Shown: positions 34,748-43,977 of the stretch, piece by piece
Position numbering within the stretch: the stretch's first letter is position 1
How the letters are laid out: every line of letters starts with the position of its first letter
NCBI RefSeq assembly: GCF_013090115.1
Contig: NZ_JABFNN010000023.1
Coordinates: 1-64,000, forward strand
DNA: 64,000 nt
Direction of reading: 5' to 3'
Source: Flagellimonas amphidinii
GTDB lineage: Bacteria > Bacteroidota > Bacteroidia > Flavobacteriales > Flavobacteriaceae
The notes under the pieces: model-generated
Database searches by the model: none
What the model saw: only the letters and a program-made list of their open reading frames with translations
Told to the model about the DNA's origin: nothing
Position numbers and translations under genes: made by a program

Positions 34748-35496
34748 CTCTTAGTATTTTTTGTGATCAGAGACAATAAAACGTATAAAACAATAATTAC
34801 CGGAATAGCCAAAAATTGTAAGGTAAGCAGGAGCACCAAACTTCCAATTAAAAACAAATACCGTATGCCATTTTCCTTAAAACCCCAATTCTTGAATTTT
34901 AATGCGAAGAGTTCAATTTTAGCATTCAATAAATAAGCACTAGCTATAGTAAGTCCCATCAAAAACCATTGGTTTAATATGATGCCATTGAGTACTTCAT
35001 TGTTGTGGTACAATAAAATCAAGGGTAATGAAAGAATCAATAACGCATTTGCAGGAGTGGGCAGCCCCACAAATGAGGATACTTGGTTCTCATCTACATT
35101 AAATTTAGCCAACCTATATGCTGAAGCCAACGTTATGATAAATCCAAAGAATGAAACTGTATGAAACTTAGTTCCACCCCATATCATATTATCTGTAATT
35201 TCAATTCCAAAAGGTAAATTCCAGCCACCGGTCTGGGACATATTCAATAATTGAAACATCACAATCCCAGGCACCAAACCACTGGTGATCATATCGGCTA
35301 AAGAATCCAACTGCACCCCCACTTCACTTTGTACTTTCAGTAATCGCGCAGCTAAACCATCAAAAAAATCGAAGAAAATGCCGATGAAAACAAAAAGTGC
35401 GGTCAGCTCCAATTGGTTCAAGACTGCAAAAACCACCGCAATGCAACCGCTAAAAACGTTGAGGAGTGTTAAAAAGTTCGGAATATATTGCTTCAT
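34744..35496 (-). CDS. pssA: CDP-diacylglycerol-serine O-phosphatidyltransferase
   Basis: About 250 residues from the Met at 35496 (MKQYIPNFLTLLNVFSG); the longer frame adds twelve unlikely residues. The CDP-alcohol phosphotransferase signature DGLAARLLKVQSEVGVQLD..D is complete, D-G-x2-A-R-x8-G-x3-D-x3-D. Several transmembrane helices. Makes phosphatidylserine, the precursor of phosphatidylethanolamine. Confidence 0.87.
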   Translation of the reverse strand: MKQYIPNFLTLLNVFSGCIAVVFAVLNQLELTALFVFIGIFFDFFDGLAARLLKVQSEVGVQLDSLADMITSGLVPGIVMFQLLNMSQTGGWNLPFGIEITDNMIWGGTKFHTVSFFGFIITLASAYRLAKFNVDENQVSSFVGLPTPANALLILSLPLILLYHNNEVLNGIILNQWFLMGLTIASAYLLNAKIELFALKFKNWGFKENGIRYLFLIGSLVLLLTLQFLAIPVIIVLYVLLSLITKNTKR

Positions 35497-35596
35497 ACGG
35501 TTAGGTTTTCGTAAAAATAAGCCAAAAAACAATGTGTTGAAATTTCATGGATAAAGGTGCCATTTTTATTCTGATATTTGTTTGACAAATTTTCAG

Positions 35597-36766
35597 ATGA
35601 GGCTTAGGATATTCAATTTTGCCGTATTGCTTTTACTTGGGTTTAAGGTATTTTCCCAAGTTCCCCAATTGAGTGATAAATCCCAAGTTAGCCTGCTCAC
35701 CTGTGCTGCTGGGGATGAATTATATTATGCCTTTGGACATAGTGCCATTAGGGTTCAAGACCCAGTTTTAGGAATTGATGTTGTCTATAACTACGGTACA
35801 TTCGATTTTAATCGGCCTAATTTTTATTTAAACTTCGTAAAAGGAAAACTTATTTACTCCTTATCACGCAGAAGCTTTGACACCTTTCTTTACGAATATG
35901 AACTTGAGAAAAGATGGGTACGCGAGCAAATCTTGAATCTGACTTTAGAGGAAAGAAATAAATTTTTGGCTTTTTTAGAAAACAATTACCTTCCTCAGAA
36001 TCGAGATTATCTTTATGACCCACTCTGGTATAATTGTTCAAGTATTACAGGTGATATCCTTAAAAATCTATATGGTGATGCCATAGTTTTTAAAGAAGAC
36101 CATTTAGATAAACAATATACTTTCCGACAATTGGTGCGGCAAAATTTAAACATTAATTCTTGGTCGGCTTTTGGTATTGATTTGGCTTTTGGTGCTGTTG
36201 TAGACCGAAAAGCTACCGTTCAGGAACACATGTTTTTGCCCTATTATGCAATGGAACAAATACGGAACTCCACCATTAATGGCAAGCCGCTCTTAAAAAG
36301 AGAACGGGCTGTTTTGGATTATGATGAACATATCCAGAACAGTTTTTTCCCAATGTCTCCACTCTTCTGGTTTAGTATGCTTTTGGTGTTCACCGCAATA
36401 GTCACCTATTTGGATTACAAACATAAGGCGCGGAGCAAATGGCTGGATTTTTCACTTTTTTTAGTAACTGGATTGGCTGGCACCATACTTTTTCTACTAT
36501 GGGTTGCCACAGACCACACCTCTACCCCATATAATTTTAATATCCTATGGGCATTTCCTATTAATTTAGCCGTTGCATTTATCTTGATTTTTCAAAATAA
36601 ATTCCCTGATTGGTTCACCAAGTATTTGATAGGACTTTTGATACTCATTGGAATCCTGGTCATTCTTTGGATACTTAAAGTCCAAATTTTTTCCCCAGTT
36701 TTGATTCCCTTACTTTTGACGCTTGCCATTCGTTATGTTTTCCTCTTAAAACTGAGCAAAGCATAG
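35597..36766 (+). CDS. DUF4105 / Lnb-type lipoprotein N-acyltransferase candidate
   Basis: About 389 residues from the ATG at 35597. A signal peptide, a periplasmic domain with a catalytic-looking Cys and His (VSLLTCAAGDELYYAFGHSAIRV, residues about 28-50), and further conserved WYNCSS near 150, followed by about five C-terminal transmembrane helices. DUF4105 proteins of Bacteroides have been identified as lipoprotein N-acyltransferases (Lnb), which carry a DUF4105-type periplasmic N-terminal domain. Assignment is by family resemblance. Confidence 0.7.
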   Translation: MRLRIFNFAVLLLLGFKVFSQVPQLSDKSQVSLLTCAAGDELYYAFGHSAIRVQDPVLGIDVVYNYGTFDFNRPNFYLNFVKGKLIYSLSRRSFDTFLYEYELEKRWVREQILNLTLEERNKFLAFLENNYLPQNRDYLYDPLWYNCSSITGDILKNLYGDAIVFKEDHLDKQYTFRQLVRQNLNINSWSAFGIDLAFGAVVDRKATVQEHMFLPYYAMEQIRNSTINGKPLLKRERAVLDYDEHIQNSFFPMSPLFWFSMLLVFTAIVTYLDYKHKARSKWLDFSLFLVTGLAGTILFLLWVATDHTSTPYNFNILWAFPINLAVAFILIFQNKFPDWFTKYLIGLLILIGILVILWILKVQIFSPVLIPLLLTLAIRYVFLLKLSKA

Positions 36767-36788
36767 CAAACAGAATTAAAATGCTTCA

Positions 36789-38666
36789 ATGAACTTATTG
36801 ACGGTAGAGAACATATCGAAGTCTTATGGGGAATTGGTTCTATTTTCTGGTATTTCCTTCGGAATCAACAAGGACCAAAAAATAGCGCTTATTGCCAAAA
36901 ATGGTAGTGGTAAAACTTCCATCCTCAACATTATTTCTGGAAAGGACAATTCGGAAACAGGACAAGTTGCTTTCAGAAAAGGAACCAAAATCTCTTTTTT
37001 GGAGCAGGAACCAGACTTGAATCCTAATTTCAGCATTGAGGAAACCATTCTTTCTACAGACAATGAAATTCTGAAGGTGATCGCCACTTATGAAAAAGCT
37101 ATGCTCAATCCCGAAGATACAGTTCAGTATCAAAAAGCATTTGAAGCTATGGAGCAACATAATGCTTGGGATTTTGAAACCCAATACAAACAGATTCTCT
37201 TCAAACTACAATTAACCGACCTAACAGCCAAGGTAAAAACCCTTTCTGGCGGACAAAAAAAGCGTTTGGCCCTAGCAAATGCGTTGCTCAACAAACCCGA
37301 TTTGCTCATTTTGGATGAGCCCACTAACCATTTGGACCTTGAAATGATCGAATGGCTGGAAGCCTATTTCACCAAAGAAAACATCACCCTTTTTATGGTC
37401 ACCCATGATCGGTATTTTTTGGATAGGGTGTGCAATGAGATTATTGAATTGGACAGCAATCAGCTTTATAGTTACAAGGGCAATTACACCTACTACCTAA
37501 GGGAAAAAGATGCCCGAATGGAACGGGAAGCCGTTGAACAACACAAATCCAAATTGCTCTACAAAAAAGAATTGGATTGGATCAGAAGACAACCGAAAGC
37601 ACGGACCACAAAATCCAAATCCAGAATTGACGATTTCAATGAAATCAAAAGAAAAGCCCATCAAAGAAGAAAGGAACATGAGGTTCAGCTAGAACTCAAT
37701 ATGGAGCGGCTGGGCAGCAAAATTTTGGAATTGCACAATATCTCTAAATCCTATGGGGAAAGAATCATTTTAGAGAAGTTTAATTACAACTTCACCAAAG
37801 GTGATAGGGTTGGAATTATTGGACAAAATGGAACTGGGAAATCCACTTTTTTGAATATCATCACCCAACAAGAAGGTATAGATGGCGGAAAGGTGGTTGT
37901 TGGCGACACCATTAAATTTGGGTATTATACTCAAAAAGGCATATCCCCAAAAGAAGGACAAAAAGTTATCGATGTCATCAGGGAATTTGGCGACTATATT
38001 CCTCTGAAAAAAGGAAAACAAATCTCTGCCCAGCAGCTATTGGAACGTTTCCTTTTTGACCGTAAAAAACAATATGATTTTGTTGAAAAACTGAGCGGGG
38101 GAGAACGCAAACGACTCTATTTGTGCACCGTACTCATTCAAAACCCTAATTTTTTAATCCTGGATGAGCCTACCAACGACTTGGACATTGTTACCCTTAA
38201 TGTATTGGAAAGCTTTTTATTGGATTTTCCAGGGTGTTTGATCGTAGTATCTCACGACCGCTATTTTATGGATAAAATTGTGGACCACCTTTTTGTTTTT
38301 AAAGGCAGCGGCGTCATTGAAGACTTTCCAGGCAACTATTCTGACCATAGGGCCTATGAAAGCAGCAAAACTGCCGAGGAAAGAGAAGTGAAAAGCAATT
38401 CTTCCAGTAAATCTGAAAAAACAAATTGGAAAGAAAAGGATAATTCTCGTAAACTCTCCTATCAAGAACAACGAGAACACCAAAAACTGGAAAAGGAAAT
38501 CCAAAAATTGGAAGAGCAAAAAGAAGTATTGCAAAACAAGTTTACCAATCCAGATTTATCCGGTGAGGAAATCAACCAATTGTCCAGAGAACTCCAAGAA
38601 CTTTCCGATACAATTGAGGAAAAAACGGAGCGTTGGTTTGAACTCTCCTCCATTTTAGAAGGTTGA
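36789..38666 (+). CDS. ABC-F family ATPase (Uup-like)
   Basis: 625 residues, no membrane segments. Two nucleotide-binding domains: Walker A AKNGSGKTSIL and GQNGTGKSTFL, signatures LSGGQKKRLALANALL and LSGGERKRLYLCTVLI, Walker B LLILDEPTNHLD and FLILDEPTNDLD, with the charged ABC-F linker (about 230-300) between. The C-terminal coiled coil (about 540-620) suggests Uup rather than EttA. It works on ribosomes or DNA metabolism. Confidence 0.88.
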   Translation: MNLLTVENISKSYGELVLFSGISFGINKDQKIALIAKNGSGKTSILNIISGKDNSETGQVAFRKGTKISFLEQEPDLNPNFSIEETILSTDNEILKVIATYEKAMLNPEDTVQYQKAFEAMEQHNAWDFETQYKQILFKLQLTDLTAKVKTLSGGQKKRLALANALLNKPDLLILDEPTNHLDLEMIEWLEAYFTKENITLFMVTHDRYFLDRVCNEIIELDSNQLYSYKGNYTYYLREKDARMEREAVEQHKSKLLYKKELDWIRRQPKARTTKSKSRIDDFNEIKRKAHQRRKEHEVQLELNMERLGSKILELHNISKSYGERIILEKFNYNFTKGDRVGIIGQNGTGKSTFLNIITQQEGIDGGKVVVGDTIKFGYYTQKGISPKEGQKVIDVIREFGDYIPLKKGKQISAQQLLERFLFDRKKQYDFVEKLSGGERKRLYLCTVLIQNPNFLILDEPTNDLDIVTLNVLESFLLDFPGCLIVVSHDRYFMDKIVDHLFVFKGSGVIEDFPGNYSDHRAYESSKTAEEREVKSNSSSKSEKTNWKEKDNSRKLSYQEQREHQKLEKEIQKLEEQKEVLQNKFTNPDLSGEEINQLSRELQELSDTIEEKTERWFELSSILEG

Positions 38667-38676
38667 TGATGCTTTT

Positions 38677-39165
38677 ATGAGATCCTATTTTAAATTTTTA
38701 CTGAAATCCACCAATGCCCATGGAGTACACTCTCCTTTTGTTTTCAATTATGTAACGCAATGCCTGTATTCCAAAAAGAAACTCAATCAGAATAAATCCA
38801 TTAATGTATTGCTCAAATCAATCCGCTATTTCAATGCAAAAAATGCTTGGGTTGAAGGAAATCCCACAGTAAAACAATCTGTTCAAGCATATAATCCTAG
38901 TTTAGATTGGAATACTTCTCCTTTTGACGTGCTCTATTTTGAAACACTTCATAAAGCAGAGTTCATAACTTTACTTTCCAAAGGAAAAATTCACAATGAC
39001 AGTTTGATCTTTATCAGTAAAGTCCATGAAAATACTTTAAAACATGAGATTTGGAAAGAATTGATCGCTCTTGAAGAAGTCACCGTGAGTATAGACATGT
39101 TTCATCTTGGAGTACTGTCCATACGTAAAGAACAGGCCAAACAGCATTTCACCATTCGGATTTAA
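38677..39165 (+). pseudogene. Shortened class I methyltransferase relative, SAM site missing
   Basis: 162 residues. The ends resemble a flavobacterial class I SAM methyltransferase of about 230 residues: NAHGVHSPFVFNYVTQCLY at the N-terminus and HNDSLIFISKVHENTLKHEI...SIDMFHLGVLSIRKEQ at the C-terminus. The middle, where EIGT.xG.AT (motif I) belongs, reads WVEGNPTVKQSVQAYNPS, so about 70 residues and the SAM loop are lost. The frame is still open and the ends look under selection, so it may keep a non-catalytic role. Starts ten bases after the ABC-F gene. Confidence 0.5.
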
Positions 39166-39181
39166 AAAAGTAATTTTAACT

Positions 39182-39334
39182 ATGCAAAACGCAACAACAG
39201 ATTACACTATTTGGTATGTCCTTGCAGTATTGGGTCTAATTTATTTGGTCATTTTATTTCGAAATAAAAGAGCGACCAAACGAAGAAGGTCTAGAAAATT
39301 CATGGAGGGCAAACGAAGAGGCAATGAGCAATGA
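39182..39334 (+). CDS. Small membrane protein, 50 residues
   Basis: Start at the ATG 39182; the longer frame to 39107 lies inside the gene upstream and is rejected. One transmembrane helix (IWYVLAVLGLIYLVILF) followed by a very basic tail (RNKRATKRRRSRKFMEGKRR). Its last codons and stop lie within a GCAATGA repeat. Function unknown. Confidence 0.55.
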   Translation: MQNATTDYTIWYVLAVLGLIYLVILFRNKRATKRRRSRKFMEGKRRGNEQ

Positions 39335-39346
39335 GCAATGAGCAAT
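39321..39346 (+). repeat. Heptanucleotide tandem repeat at a stop codon
   Basis: GCAATGA is repeated 3.4 times in tandem. The TGA stop of the 50-residue gene (39332-39334) is inside it. Since seven is not a multiple of three, gain or loss of a copy would shift the reading frame and alter the C-terminus. The following bases contain TTGACAATTGATAACTG, a further AT-rich repeat-like sequence. Confidence 0.6.
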
Positions 39347-39408
39347 TTATAAATGATGATTGTTTATTGTATACTGGCAGTTGCATATTGACAATTGATA
39401 ACTGAACA

Positions 39409-39966
39409 ATGAAAATTTATACCAAAACCGGGGATAAAGGCACAACTTCACTTTTTACAGGCGCAAGAGTACCCAAACACCATGTTAGAATAGAAAGCTA
39501 CGGCACCATTGATGAATTGAACTCTTTTTTAGGTTTGCTTCGAGATCAGGAGATGAATGGTCACTACAAAAAAATACTAGCCACAATTCAGGATAAACTT
39601 TTTACCGTAGGTGCAATTTTGGCCACAGAACCCAAAAAGGAAAACCGACTGAAAATTCCAAAAATAAGTATGGAAGACATCACTGTTTTGGAAAATGAAA
39701 TCGATGCAATGAATGAATTGCTTCCAGAAATGACACATTTTATCCTTCCGGGAGGGCACACAACCGTGTCATACTGTCATGTTGCAAGGACCATTTGCCG
39801 TAGAGCAGAGCGAATGATCTCCTACTTGCACGAAAATGAACCCGTACCTGACACGCTACTTTCCTATATAAATCGCCTTTCAGACTATCTTTTTGTCTTG
39901 GCACGAAAGTTGTCAAAGGACTTGAAGGCCCAAGAAGTCAAGTGGGTACCGCAAAAAATGGACTAA
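39409..39966 (+). CDS. Cob(I)alamin adenosyltransferase, PduO type
   Basis: 185 residues. YTKTGDKGTTSLFTGARVPK (ATP site), SYGTIDELNSFLG and the C-terminal RTICRRAERMI and YINRLSDYLFVLAR are typical of PduO enzymes, which transfer the adenosyl group of ATP to cob(I)alamin. Adenosylcobalamin would serve methylmalonyl-CoA mutase, whose chaperone MeaB is encoded at 54175. Confidence 0.9.
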   Translation: MKIYTKTGDKGTTSLFTGARVPKHHVRIESYGTIDELNSFLGLLRDQEMNGHYKKILATIQDKLFTVGAILATEPKKENRLKIPKISMEDITVLENEIDAMNELLPEMTHFILPGGHTTVSYCHVARTICRRAERMISYLHENEPVPDTLLSYINRLSDYLFVLARKLSKDLKAQEVKWVPQKMD

Positions 39967-40034
39967 TAAAATCGTTTTTTTTGCGTTAGAGTCTTGTCGA
40001 CACCAAAATAATTTTTAAATAATGTTGATTTTGC

Positions 40035-40064
40035 TTGGCGAATTGGGTTTAAAAATTATTTTTG
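40035..40064 (+). promoter_or_regulatory. Bacteroidota-type promoter before the DUF2795 gene
   Basis: TTG at 40035-40037 (-33), a 19-base spacer, and TATTTTTG at 40057-40064 (-7, TANNTTTG). Expected start of transcription is about 40071, giving a 20-base leader before ATG 40092. Confidence 0.5.
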
Positions 40065-40091
40065 CAAAAATTTTAAAATCAAACCGTTACT

Positions 40092-40316
40092 ATGTACTGG
40101 ACATTAGAACTAGCCTCATATTTAAGTGACGCACCGTGGCCAGCCACCAAAGACGAACTGATAGATTATGCGATCCGTACCGGAGCGCCGTTGGAAGTTG
40201 TTGAAAACTTGCAATCCATGGAAGAGGAAGGTGGTGAAATTTATGAATCCATCGAGGAAATCTGGCCCGATTATCCCACGGAAGAAGACTACCTCTGGAA
40301 TGAGGATGAGTATTGA
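40092..40316 (+). CDS. DUF2795 protein
   Basis: 74 residues, acidic (C-terminal DYPTEEDYLWNEDEY). The segment LASYLSDAPWPATKDELIDYAIRTGAP with paired helices fits DUF2795, found as a short stand-alone protein in many Bacteroidota. Function unknown. Own promoter and terminator. Confidence 0.8.
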   Translation: MYWTLELASYLSDAPWPATKDELIDYAIRTGAPLEVVENLQSMEEEGGEIYESIEEIWPDYPTEEDYLWNEDEY

Positions 40317-40338
40317 CCAAGATTAAACAAACCCTGTT

Positions 40339-40366
40339 AAAAAAGTCTCATTTGAGGCTTTTTTTT
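40339..40366 (+). terminator. Intrinsic terminator after the DUF2795 gene
   Basis: AAAAAAGTCTCA and TGAGGCTTTTTT form a hairpin with one G-T or mismatch and a T run, 23 bases after the stop. Confidence 0.7.
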
Positions 40367-40449
40367 ATGTAATTTTGACAGCCTAGCAAGAGGTTCCGTA
40401 TAACTCTCAACAATGGAACAGCTTTTGCAATCCAAAAGAAAAATAATTC

Positions 40450-43400
40450 ATGAGCTTACTAAATTCCGTACTAAAGGTTTTTGTTGGAGATAAATCTGAG
40501 AAGGACGTTAAAGCACTACAACCTTTAGTAAAAGAGATAAAATCTTTTGAACAAAAATTAAAAGGATTGACCCACGATGAGCTTCGCCAAAAGACCGTCG
40601 ACTTTAAATCCCAAATAGCATCAGACTGCAAAGAGGTGAACGAAAAAATTGCGGTTCTTCAAGAAGAAGTCCTAAATTCCACTGACATAGACCGCAATGA
40701 AGAAATCTACACGGAAATAGACAAGCTCAACGAAGAAGCCTATAAAACTTCGGAAAAGACACTTAATACTATTCTTCCAGAGGCATTTGCTGTAATTAAA
40801 GAAACTGCCCAACGCTTTGCTTCCAACGAAACCATTACCGTTAGCGCCACAGAGTTTGACCGTGCTCTTTCAGGTTCAATGGACTACGTTACTTTGGAAG
40901 GGGAGAATGCGGTATGGAAAAATTCTTGGGATGCTGCAGGTAAACAGGTCACTTGGGACATGATCCATTATGATGTTCAGTTAATTGGTGGTATTGCCTT
41001 ACATCAGGGAAAAATAGCGGAAATGCAAACTGGGGAAGGTAAAACCTTGGTAGCCACACTCCCACTCTATTTGAATGCACTCGCTGGAAAAGGTGCTCAT
41101 TTGGTAACTGTAAATGATTATTTGGCCAAAAGGGATAGTGCTTGGATGGCCCCAATTTTTGAATTCCATGGACTCTCCGTGGATTGTATTGACAAACACC
41201 GTCCTAATTCTGATGGTCGAAGGGCAGCTTACAATGCTGATATCACTTATGGCACCAACAATGAGTTTGGGTTTGATTATTTGAGGGATAACATGGCCCA
41301 CACCCCAAATGATTTAGTACAACGACCTCATCATTATGCGATTGTAGATGAGGTGGATTCCGTATTGATTGACGATGCACGTACACCATTGATTATCTCT
41401 GGTCCCGTACCTGAAGGTGACCGACATGAGTTTAATGAACTGAAGCCCAAAGTAGGTGATATCGTTCAAAAACAACGTCAATATTTGACTGGTGTACTGG
41501 CCGAAGCCAAAAAATTGATCAAAGATGGCGACACAAAAGAAGGTGGATTCTTGTTGTTGCGTGTTCACCGCGGATTACCAAAGAATAAGGCTCTTATCAA
41601 ATTCCTAAGTGAAGAGGGTGTAAAGCAGTTGCTTCAGAAGACCGAAAATTTCTATATGCAGGACAACAACCGCGAGATGCCCAAAGTGGATGCCGAATTG
41701 CTGTTCGTGATTGATGAAAAAAACAATCAAATAGAACTAACGGACAAAGGTGTAGATTATATTTCTGGTGATCAGGATAAAGATTTCTTCGTAATGCCCG
41801 ATATCGGCAGTGAAATTGCCAAAATTGAGCAACAAAAACTGGAAATTGAAAAAGAAGCTGAGCTCAAAGAAGAGCTTTTCAAGGACTTTGCCGTGAAAAG
41901 TGAACGTATCCACACCATGACACAATTGCTTAAAGCATACACCCTTTTTGAAAAAGATGTGGAGTATGTGGTGATGGACAACAAAGTAATGATTGTTGAT
42001 GAGCAAACGGGACGTATCATGGATGGCAGACGTTATTCCGATGGATTGCACCAAGCCATTGAAGCGAAGGAAAATGTGAAGATTGAGGCCATGACCCAAA
42101 CTTTCGCCACCATCACCTTACAGAATTATTTCCGTATGTATAAAAAGCTGGCGGGAATGACAGGTACCGCGGTGACCGAAGCTGGTGAATTCTGGGAAAT
42201 CTACAAGTTGGATGTAATGGAAATCCCTACCAACAGGCCAATTGCACGTGACGACAGACATGATTTAATTTACAAGACCAAACGAGAAAAATATAATGCC
42301 ATTATCGAGGAGGTCACCCTACTTTCTAAAGCGGGAAGACCTGTTCTAATCGGTACTACTTCTGTTGAAATTTCTGAATTGCTCTCCAAATTATTGAGCG
42401 TTCGAAAAATTCCGCACAACGTTCTGAACGCAAAACTGCACAAAAAAGAGGCGGATATCGTTGCTGAAGCAGGAGATGCGGGCGTAGTGACCATAGCCAC
42501 CAACATGGCAGGTCGTGGTACGGATATTAAATTGACCGATACCGTCAAAAACGCCGGAGGACTTGCCATTGTAGGTACAGAAAGACATGATTCCAGACGT
42601 GTGGACAGACAGTTGAGAGGTCGTTCCGGGAGACAAGGAGATCCAGGAAGCTCACAATTCTATGTCTCGCTGGAAGACAACCTTATGCGTTTGTTTGGAT
42701 CAGATCGTGTAGCCAAAATGATGGATCGTATGGGCTTGGAGGAAGGTGAGGTCATTCAACATTCCATGATGACCAAATCCATTGAACGTGCCCAGAAAAA
42801 AGTGGAAGAGAACAATTTTGGTATCCGTAAGCGATTGTTGGAGTATGATGATGTAATGAACGCGCAACGTGAAGTGGTCTACAAAAGAAGAAAGCACGCA
42901 TTGCAAGGAGAACGTTTGAAGGTTGATATTGCCAATATGGTCTACGACACCTCTGAGGTTATCGCAGAGACCAATAAAATGGCGGATGATTTCAAAAACT
43001 TTGAGTTCGAGCTTATCAAATACTTTTCCATCACCTCACCTGTGAGTGAAGAGGACTTCAAAAAATTGAGTTTTCAGGAAATTGCCAATACAATTTATAA
43101 TGCCGCCTACGATTTCTATCAGCAAAAAATGGAACGTAGTGCCACTGTCGCCTTTCAAGTCATCAAAAAGGTATATGAGGACCAAACCAACAAGTTTGAG
43201 CGCATTGAAGTGCCATTTACAGATGGCATGAAAGCTTTAAAAGTTGTCACAAATCTAGAAGCAGCCTATAACTCTGAAGGAAAACAACTCATCACGGATT
43301 TTGAAAAAAACATATCCTTGGCCATTATTGATGATTCATGGAAAACACATCTAAGAAAAATGGATGAGTTGAAGCAATCAGTACAATTGGCAGTACATGA

Positions 43401-43812
43401 ACAAAAAGATCCACTTTTGATATATAAGTTCGAAGCATTTGAACTTTTCAAGGAAATGATCGATAAAGTGAACAAGGAAATTATTTCATTCCTGTTCAAA
43501 GGAGAATTGCCTTCCCAGAACACCAATCAAATCCAGGAAGCTAGAAATGTTCGCAGACCTAAGGAGAATCTAAAAACTACCAAGGAAGAAATTCCAAATA
43601 GCGATGAATTGGCTGCTCAGAACAGAGCTGCTGGACAGACTCAAGGCGGTAGACCACCAATTACCGAAACCATTGTGCGAGAAAAACCGAAAATTGGTAG
43701 AAATGAACGAGTTACCATCAAAAATGTAATGTCTGGAGAAAGTAAAACTGTCAAGTACAAACAAGCTGAGCCTCTTATAGATAAGGGCGAATGGGTACTT
43801 GTAGAAGACTAA
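40450..43812 (+). CDS. secA: Preprotein translocase ATPase SecA (large form)
   Basis: 1120 residues compared with about 900 in E. coli. Motifs: MQTGEGKTLVATLP (Walker A), YLAKRDSAWM, VDEVDSVLIDDARTPLIISG, TNMAGRGTDI, RQLRGRSGRQGDPG. Extra sequence lies in the middle (about residues 295-475, e.g. DNNREMPKVDAELLFVIDEKNNQ), as in other Bacteroidota. The usual C-terminal zinc finger (CxCxSGxxxxxCHG/C) is missing; the protein ends KPKIGRNERVTIKNV...GEWVLVED. Drives Sec export with SecYEG. Confidence 0.95.
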   Translation: MSLLNSVLKVFVGDKSEKDVKALQPLVKEIKSFEQKLKGLTHDELRQKTVDFKSQIASDCKEVNEKIAVLQEEVLNSTDIDRNEEIYTEIDKLNEEAYKTSEKTLNTILPEAFAVIKETAQRFASNETITVSATEFDRALSGSMDYVTLEGENAVWKNSWDAAGKQVTWDMIHYDVQLIGGIALHQGKIAEMQTGEGKTLVATLPLYLNALAGKGAHLVTVNDYLAKRDSAWMAPIFEFHGLSVDCIDKHRPNSDGRRAAYNADITYGTNNEFGFDYLRDNMAHTPNDLVQRPHHYAIVDEVDSVLIDDARTPLIISGPVPEGDRHEFNELKPKVGDIVQKQRQYLTGVLAEAKKLIKDGDTKEGGFLLLRVHRGLPKNKALIKFLSEEGVKQLLQKTENFYMQDNNREMPKVDAELLFVIDEKNNQIELTDKGVDYISGDQDKDFFVMPDIGSEIAKIEQQKLEIEKEAELKEELFKDFAVKSERIHTMTQLLKAYTLFEKDVEYVVMDNKVMIVDEQTGRIMDGRRYSDGLHQAIEAKENVKIEAMTQTFATITLQNYFRMYKKLAGMTGTAVTEAGEFWEIYKLDVMEIPTNRPIARDDRHDLIYKTKREKYNAIIEEVTLLSKAGRPVLIGTTSVEISELLSKLLSVRKIPHNVLNAKLHKKEADIVAEAGDAGVVTIATNMAGRGTDIKLTDTVKNAGGLAIVGTERHDSRRVDRQLRGRSGRQGDPGSSQFYVSLEDNLMRLFGSDRVAKMMDRMGLEEGEVIQHSMMTKSIERAQKKVEENNFGIRKRLLEYDDVMNAQREVVYKRRKHALQGERLKVDIANMVYDTSEVIAETNKMADDFKNFEFELIKYFSITSPVSEEDFKKLSFQEIANTIYNAAYDFYQQKMERSATVAFQVIKKVYEDQTNKFERIEVPFTDGMKALKVVTNLEAAYNSEGKQLITDFEKNISLAIIDDSWKTHLRKMDELKQSVQLAVHEQKDPLLIYKFEAFELFKEMIDKVNKEIISFLFKGELPSQNTNQIQEARNVRRPKENLKTTKEEIPNSDELAAQNRAAGQTQGGRPPITETIVREKPKIGRNERVTIKNVMSGESKTVKYKQAEPLIDKGEWVLVED

Positions 43813-43837
43813 TTCAGAATGAAACCAAAAATCATGA

Positions 43838-43866
43838 GCGACAGTTATTAATAGCTGTCGCTTTTT
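43838..43866 (+). terminator. Intrinsic terminator after secA
   Basis: GCGACAGTTATTAATAGCTGTCGC is almost perfectly self-complementary and ends in a T run, 26 bases after the stop. Confidence 0.8.
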
Positions 43867-43977
43867 GATTATATCAAAAAACATATTTAGATTTACAGCC
43901 ACAACACCCCGTAATAAGCTACTATTGCTACTCCTAAATTCAACCTTTTGTAGCAATCAAGTCATTCTGCGCAGCAT

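Noticed and set aside
39107-39181. Extended start of the 50-residue membrane protein
   Set aside because: The extension overlaps the preceding gene in another frame and puts a polar stretch ahead of the membrane helix.
39335-39408. Cobalamin riboswitch before the adenosyltransferase gene
   Set aside because: The leader is only 74 bases, AT-rich and repetitive, with no B12-box-like sequence.
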